From assembly GCA_022036555.1 (NCBI GenBank), contig CM039125.1, positions 50,244,110 through 50,308,109 on the forward strand: a stretch of DNA of 64,000 nt, in the 5' to 3' direction. The notes beneath the pieces are model-generated. The model did not search any database. It was not told where the DNA came from and saw nothing but the letters and a program-made list of their open reading frames with translations. Every line of letters starts with the position of its first letter. Position 1 is the first letter of the stretch. Both the position numbers and the translations under genes were made by a program. Origin of the DNA: Microstegium vimineum (lineage: Eukaryota > Streptophyta > Magnoliopsida > Poales > Poaceae). Of this stretch, positions 59,413 through 64,000 are shown piece after piece.

Positions 59413-60345
59413 TCTCCAGACAATGGAGACTTGTTTTTTTGACGACGACATCGAGGCAGAGATGGTGTCATCGCCATAAAATAATTTTCTTTGGTCTATT
59501 TTTTGTTTGTTGTGGTTAGGTCTGACCACAATGATGGCAGTCTTCTTTATTCTTTGATGGCAGCAACAAGACACAAGAAAGAAGAAGTTTCTTAACTCCG
59601 GCTCCAGGAATGTTAGGTCTTTTGCCGAGTAATGTTTGCTTGTGCGGTCATATATATGAAGTATCATATAGGTTTGTATTTGAGATTTGAAGCTATATAA
59701 AGTGTGGGTATAGTTTAGATTTAGGGGCCGTTTGGAATGGAGGAAGATCAAAGGAAAAATGAAGGATTCTATTCCACAGGGAAGGAATACAATCATCACG
59801 TTTGAAACAAAGGAATTGGAGAGGAACTTTCCGGAGGAAAAGCAATGAGAGTTGTACTTTTGGAGGAAAGGAAAAATCCACTTCATGCATGTGCTAATCA
59901 AGTTTATGTTGTTCTTTGTCACAGTAGTACATGGCTAGAAAAAAGATTAAGACGCGCAAGAATAGGAAATAAAAAAGTTATAGATGGGAAATGAAATCCA
60001 GCTTCCACTAAAAGCACGTTCCAACCAAAATTTCTGAGCTAATTCAAAAATCAAACTTTTGTTCTCGTTAATTTGAACGTAATAAATTTTTGTTAACCTA
60101 TATGGCCTCATGATTTCTATGTTACAAATTCCTGCAATCTAAACATCCAGTAGTTCACATTCCTGTGTTTTACAATCCTGTAGTTTTTCATTTTTCACTC
60201 TAACTTATTCCTGTGTTTTTTTCATATTCCTCCATTTTTCATTCCTTTGTTCGAAACAGGGCCTTACCAGTTTTTGAATATATGTAGTGTATTCGTGATA
60301 ATGTACTCAACTATTATCTATAATATATTCTTCTTTTGACTCAAG
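59413..60345 (+). mobile_element. 5'-truncated retroposon copy, split by a nested MITE
   Basis: Similar to 49425-49880 of the first copy: ACAATGGAGACTTGTTTTTT, ATAATTTTCTTTGGTCTATT, GTTGTGGTTAGGTCTGACC, TTAACTCCGGCTCCAGGAAT, then after the nested MITE TAATGTACTCAACTATTATC. It lacks the 5' GC-rich part and has lost the poly(A) tail. The insertion at 59724-60263 interrupts it, so this copy is older than that MITE. Confidence 0.7.
59724..60263. mobile_element. Tourist-like (PIF/Harbinger) element nested in the retroposon
   Basis: GGGGCCGTTTGGAATGGAGG at the left and TTTGTTCGAAACAGGGCC at the right are imperfect inverted ends, with the 3-bp duplication TTA at 59721-59723 and 60264-60266. Subterminal AAAGGAAAAATGAAGGATT / CATTTTTCATTCCTTTG also mirror. 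540 bases, non-coding. Removing it rejoins the retroposon text on either side, confirming both borders. Confidence 0.8.
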
Positions 60346-60708
60346 AAAATATTGAATTTTCTCCACCGACAATGTTTCGTCAAATCAGGAAGAATAAATA
60401 CAAAAATGTAAAAGAGAGAGAAAGAAAATATAATGATAACACAATCTCCCCTATAATTGAAAACTTCTTCAGGCCACTTCCATCCTTCAAAATCAACGAC
60501 ACACAACACACCTACCACACATCCAACGGCTATGATTAAAAAGTTAGAAGCCGTCTTACTCTCCCACGCCATGCCCACGGTCACACGGTCTTAGGAGGTT
60601 GCGGGTTCGAGCCCTCGCCTTCACACCGAAAAAAAATCCAATTTTTTTTATTAGGCCCCGCTGCTGCGGCCGGTTCAGAGGAGAAGAGCGCCGCTGGAGA
60701 AGGAGAAG
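60346..60708. other. spacer, weak tRNA-like box, no gene
   Basis: AT-rich followed by a stretch around 60590-60625 with GCGGGTTCGAGCCCT, which matches an RNA polymerase III B box, followed by a short A run. No matching A box or cloverleaf could be drawn, so it may be a decayed SINE or chance. GC content then rises sharply into a GAGAAGGAGAAGG-rich segment. Confidence 0.3.
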
Positions 60709-62675
60709 GAGAGGGCCGCCGTGCCGCGCCGCCGGAGAAGGAGGGGAGGTGAAAGGTCTAGGTATGGCTAGAGGGGGCTGAATAGCCTAATTAAATTTTC
60801 TACAACAACACTTAGCAAACTTGTTAGAATAAAACACGGTGATAAGCAAGTTTGCTCTAGCACTACAAGGGTCGGGAAGCCTCCTATATCAAGTCTAGTT
60901 ACTAACAAGACATAGCCTATGTCACACACAAGGGCTAGACAACTAGAGCTACTAAGCTAAGCTACACAAGCTAAGCTAGAATCTCTACTTTGCAAGAAAG
61001 AAGGAAAGTAATACAAAGCTAGAGATAGAAGGGTTATACCACCACGAAGGGATGAACCAATAGATAACCAATCACAATATGAATCCTCGGTAGAGACAAG
61101 TTGACACAATGATTTTTTATCGAGGTTCACTCGTTTGCCAACAAACTAGTTCTCGTTGTAGCGATACACCCACTTGGAGGTTCACGCGCTAATTGACAAT
61201 CAAAGCCAAACCCGTTCAAGGGTGCCGCACAACCAACACAAGATGGGGATCCCCAAGCTACGCGGAATCCACTAGAGATACCTTTCGCGAATCTCCCGCG
61301 GGGTAGGTTCAAGAACCCCTCACAATCCACCGATCGGAGCCGGAGACAATCACCTTCTTCCGCTCAACGATCCTCGTCGCACCAAGCCGTCTAGGAGATG
61401 ACAATCTCCAAGAATAACAAGAACTCCGCGATGACGACGATCACCAAGTGCCACTAGTATGCAATCAACGAGCAATACACTTGGATTCACTCTATCTCTC
61501 TAAAATATGTCAAATATGTTTAGAGGATGAGTGGTGGAAGCTTCTCAAGCAAGCATAAATGTGTGAGTGAGTAAAATGTGCAAGAGATACCACAAAGGGC
61601 CGACCATATCACTTATATAGCCCTCACTCAACAACTAGCCGTTTTCCCCTGAAAAACGCTTTTTGCGCCTACTCCGGACGCAAGCAACAGTGTGGGGTCC
61701 GGACCAACAACAGCGTCCAGACGCCCCCACTCAGACAGAGCCTCTGTTCAGCTCCGGATGCAACCTCCGATCGCGCGCACCGCGCGGTCCGGACCAATGC
61801 GCCAGCGTCCAGTCGCATGCCGATTCAAACGACCACTTTCCTGCTCGCACAACAGCGCGCCACGTGGATCCGGACGCACGCAACAGTGCGGTCCGGTCCC
61901 TGTAACAGTAGCGTCCGGACGCCACGCAGGGAGCACTCCAGTGAGCGCTTTCCTCCGGACGTGCGTCCGGTTTCTCCAACCGGATCAACGACAACGTCCG
62001 GTCCATTCACCAGAGCATTTACAGAGAGCTCCAAACTCCGGACGCAGCGTCCGGAGCTTCCGGACCATAGAATGCGTCCAGACCTTTGTCCACAGCAGAG
62101 CCGACCTAGGGTGTGTGTCCGGACGCACACGCGATGGTCCGGACACACCCAAACCCTAGCGTCCGGACCTCAGTCCGAAGCCCTTTTGAGCTGCCCAACA
62201 CTTCTCCAACTTATTCAAGCTTCCAAGAGCCAACACTAAGTGATCTCAACACTTGTGCACGTGTGTTAGCTTTTAGTTCACACTTATTTTGGATTAAGTT
62301 GGTGTTTCACTTGTTTCAATTTATTTTAAAGCAATGCATATGAACCTAATGGCACTTGATAACGATAATCAAACTTAAGAGCTCTCTCCTTGATAGTACG
62401 ACTATCTATACTAAATGTGATCACATCCTCTATGATGTCTTGATCACCAAACCGAAAATAGTCCTAGCTATCACCTTTGCCTTCAACCATTTTCCTTTCC
62501 AGCACCATGCTAGAGCTTGTGCCATCCACTTGATCCACCTTGTTCCATCACATGACATGTACCAACCTATCTCATGATTCACACTTAGAGATCAAGGTTA
62601 GTACTTAGGTGAGTTTCATCAATTACTCAAAACCAAAACACATGAGGACTCTCGAGAGGGCCGCCGTGCCACGCC
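60709..62675. mobile_element. unclassified 1.9-kb repeat with 22-bp flanking direct repeats
   Basis: A 22-base sequence beginning GAGAGGGCCGCCGTGCC occurs at 60709-60730 and again at 62654-62675 with one mismatch. Between them lies DNA unlike either side: an AT-rich left part (from GGTATGGCTAGAGGGGGCTG), a middle part with about twenty TCCGGA cores (61670-62180), and a right end TTACTCAAAACCAAAACACA. No frame encodes a recognisable protein. It behaves like a single inserted unit, perhaps a non-autonomous retroelement; the direct repeats are longer than usual target duplications. Confidence 0.5.
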
Positions 62676-63547
62676 CCCGAGCTCCGCCGCCGCCATGACC
62701 GCCGCGCCCCCGAGCTCCGCGTCACAGCTCCGACGCTCGCCATGGTCGCTGCGCCCCCCGCATGGGGAGCTCTACCCGCGCGAGCAGGCGACGGAGCACA
62801 CGCCTTTTTCTTCGATTTCGTCGGGGGATTTACAGACGACGACGAATTGCGGCGGATTGAGGGGGGGGACCGGCCGGGGATGGACCGGTGGCCGACCTGC
62901 AGCGGTGGGGGCACGGTCCCTTGCTGCCTGACCAGCAGCAGGGAGGAGGCGCATGCCCTCCCTGGCCAGCGGAGGCAACAACAACTGCTCAGCCTGCGGC
63001 TCTGCTCGACGAGCGCGTCCAGCGCAGGAGGCCGCAATGCGTGGACTCGCGGCGCATGGGGCGCGGAGGCCAGCGGCATGCAGCGCTGGCGCGCGCTCTC
63101 GGCTGGGCGAGCAGCAACACCGCGAGACGCCAGGGCGAGGCGACGGTGGGCAGGGCGTCGCGGCCAGCGGGCGCTGGCGAGGCAACGACCTCACGCCCTC
63201 GCGCGCGCGCCGGCGCAGAGGCGACGCGACGTCGGGGCGCCAGGCACGCTGGCCTGGGCGCTGGAGCGCTCGTGCGCGGGGCGAGCTAGGCGGGGCGACG
63301 GCGGCGGCCTGCCTGCTCGGCTCCTGCTCGACCGTGGCAGAGGGAGGAGTCGAAGGAGAGGGCTCCCTGCTGCATCCATGGGAGAGGGAGAGGAGCAGGA
63401 GGGAGGGAGCCCGAGTGGAGGAGGAAGTGGCGAGTGGAGTTGGCTAAGTTGCAAATTTACGTAGCAGTCTCTCCATTTATCTCTAAAATGTAATCCGTAT
63501 CGTAATACATGCAAATATACTAGTAAATAATAATAAAAAAGATTTTT
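62676..63547. other. GC-rich block with low-complexity open frames
   Basis: A block of roughly 800 bases above 70% GC (62676-63450). Plus-strand frames of 240, 164 and 133 codons and a minus-strand frame of 140 overlap in different phases, all rich in Ala, Arg and Gly with no recognised domain. This is the expected by-product of GC-rich DNA. It may be transposon-captured or the remains of a gene 5' end. Not called as a gene. Confidence 0.35.
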
Positions 63548-64000
63548 CTTAAGAAATGTGTGAAAAAGGGGAGGCCCGTGCGGGTGTGCTCTCGCTGGGC
63601 CGACCGTCGCTGGGTGCGAGAGCCCACCCCGACGCGTGCACAGCCCAGCGAGGTTCTCACGCGGACGAAGTGCACGGCACGACCGCGACTTCCGCCGCCC
63701 GACTGGAGAAAGACCGACGGAACCTCGCGACGGCGCCTGCTCCGCCTCCGGCCTCCTGTACTGCACTCGGCGTCGGTGGCTTGGCCCACCTCGACTCCTC
63801 GCCCCCTCCGGAGGACCGGACCTGTACTGCCCTGCCTGCCTAGCGGCTTGCCCCGCCGGCCGTGCGGCTGCCCCGCTCTCCGCGTGGAGATCCGGCCAGG
63901 GGCCCGCCGCTCTCTCTGACCGCCTTTGCCCTCAGCCCCCAGCCCTCGGTGCCCCCCATCCCGAGGCCCCCAACCTTGGTCGGTGTCTTAACCGGCGACG
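63548..64000. repeat. GC-rich dispersed repeat, copy 2 (runs off the window)
   Basis: Longer counterpart of 54828-55084 in the same orientation, beginning TTAAGAAATGTGTGAAAAAG and sharing GACCGACCGTCGCTGGGTGC, GTGGAGATCCGGCCAGGG and CTCTCTCTGACCGCCTT. It has roughly 170 bases absent from copy 1 (about 63700-63880). Whether it holds part of a gene to the right of the window cannot be told. Confidence 0.7.

Noticed and set aside
60590..60625. possible tRNA gene
   Set aside because: GGGTTCGAGCCC fits a B box, but no A box, acceptor stem or anticodon arm could be drawn, so no tRNA is called.
61670..62180. CRISPR-like array because of regularly recurring TCCGGA cores
   Set aside because: Spacing is irregular, the repeats are only six to eight bases, and the genome is eukaryotic.
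62742..63464. 240-codon open frame at the right side
   Set aside because: Same situation: very high GC, overlapping frames in several phases, no recognised motif.

Overview
This window looks like a euchromatic arm segment of a grass nuclear genome, most probably rice (Oryza). The reasons are many short-intron and long-intron genes with GT/AG borders, GC-rich first exons, and a dense load of Stowaway-, Tourist- and Mutator-type MITEs in introns and spacers. The orders and products of the genes (VND-type NAC, glutaminyl cyclase) fit my recollection of the start of rice chromosome 6, but that placement is from memory and unverified.

Layout. 1-696: the edge of an LTR retrotransposon on the minus strand (LTR plus the first codons of gag). 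697-3600: MITE remnants and AT-rich DNA. 3640-8737: a secondary-wall-type NAC transcription factor with a long spliced leader. 8738-15848: about 7 kb with no convincing gene. 15849-17430 (minus): a complex I assembly factor of the NDUFAF6 (squalene/phytoene synthase-like) family. 17177-17839: its GC-rich promoter, which also carries a truncated copy of the start of the DUF3754 gene found 12 kb away. 17842-19661: four MITE-like elements. 20409-28870: a CC-NB-NB-LRR immune receptor gene with a degenerate first NB domain, an apparent frameshift, and several insertions in its introns. 29477-30290: the second copy of the bidirectional promoter, now driving the intact DUF3754 (TMEM143-like) gene, 30050-34840. 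37185-41093: a Golgi PMT-type methyltransferase. 41535-47690 (minus): a 10-exon membrane-protein-of-ER-body-like/VIT-like protein. 47691-55373: spacer rich in transposons, including an approximately 0.8 kb non-LTR retroposon with a poly(A) tail and 17-bp target site duplications. 55374-58483: an 11-exon glutaminyl-peptide cyclotransferase. 58484-64000: nested MITEs, another retroposon copy, a TCCGGA-rich repeat and GC-rich duplicated DNA.

There is no operon-like logic here. The one clear arrangement of joint interest is the ancestral head-to-head pair NDUFAF6-like / DUF3754, whose shared promoter (with TGGGCC 'site II' elements) is present twice, with the NLR gene lying between the copies, so that each gene keeps one copy. 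The most unusual items are this split promoter, the damaged tandem-NB NLR, the GC-AG intron in the NAC gene, the tandem exon duplication in the ER-body-like gene, and the short non-LTR retroposon family.
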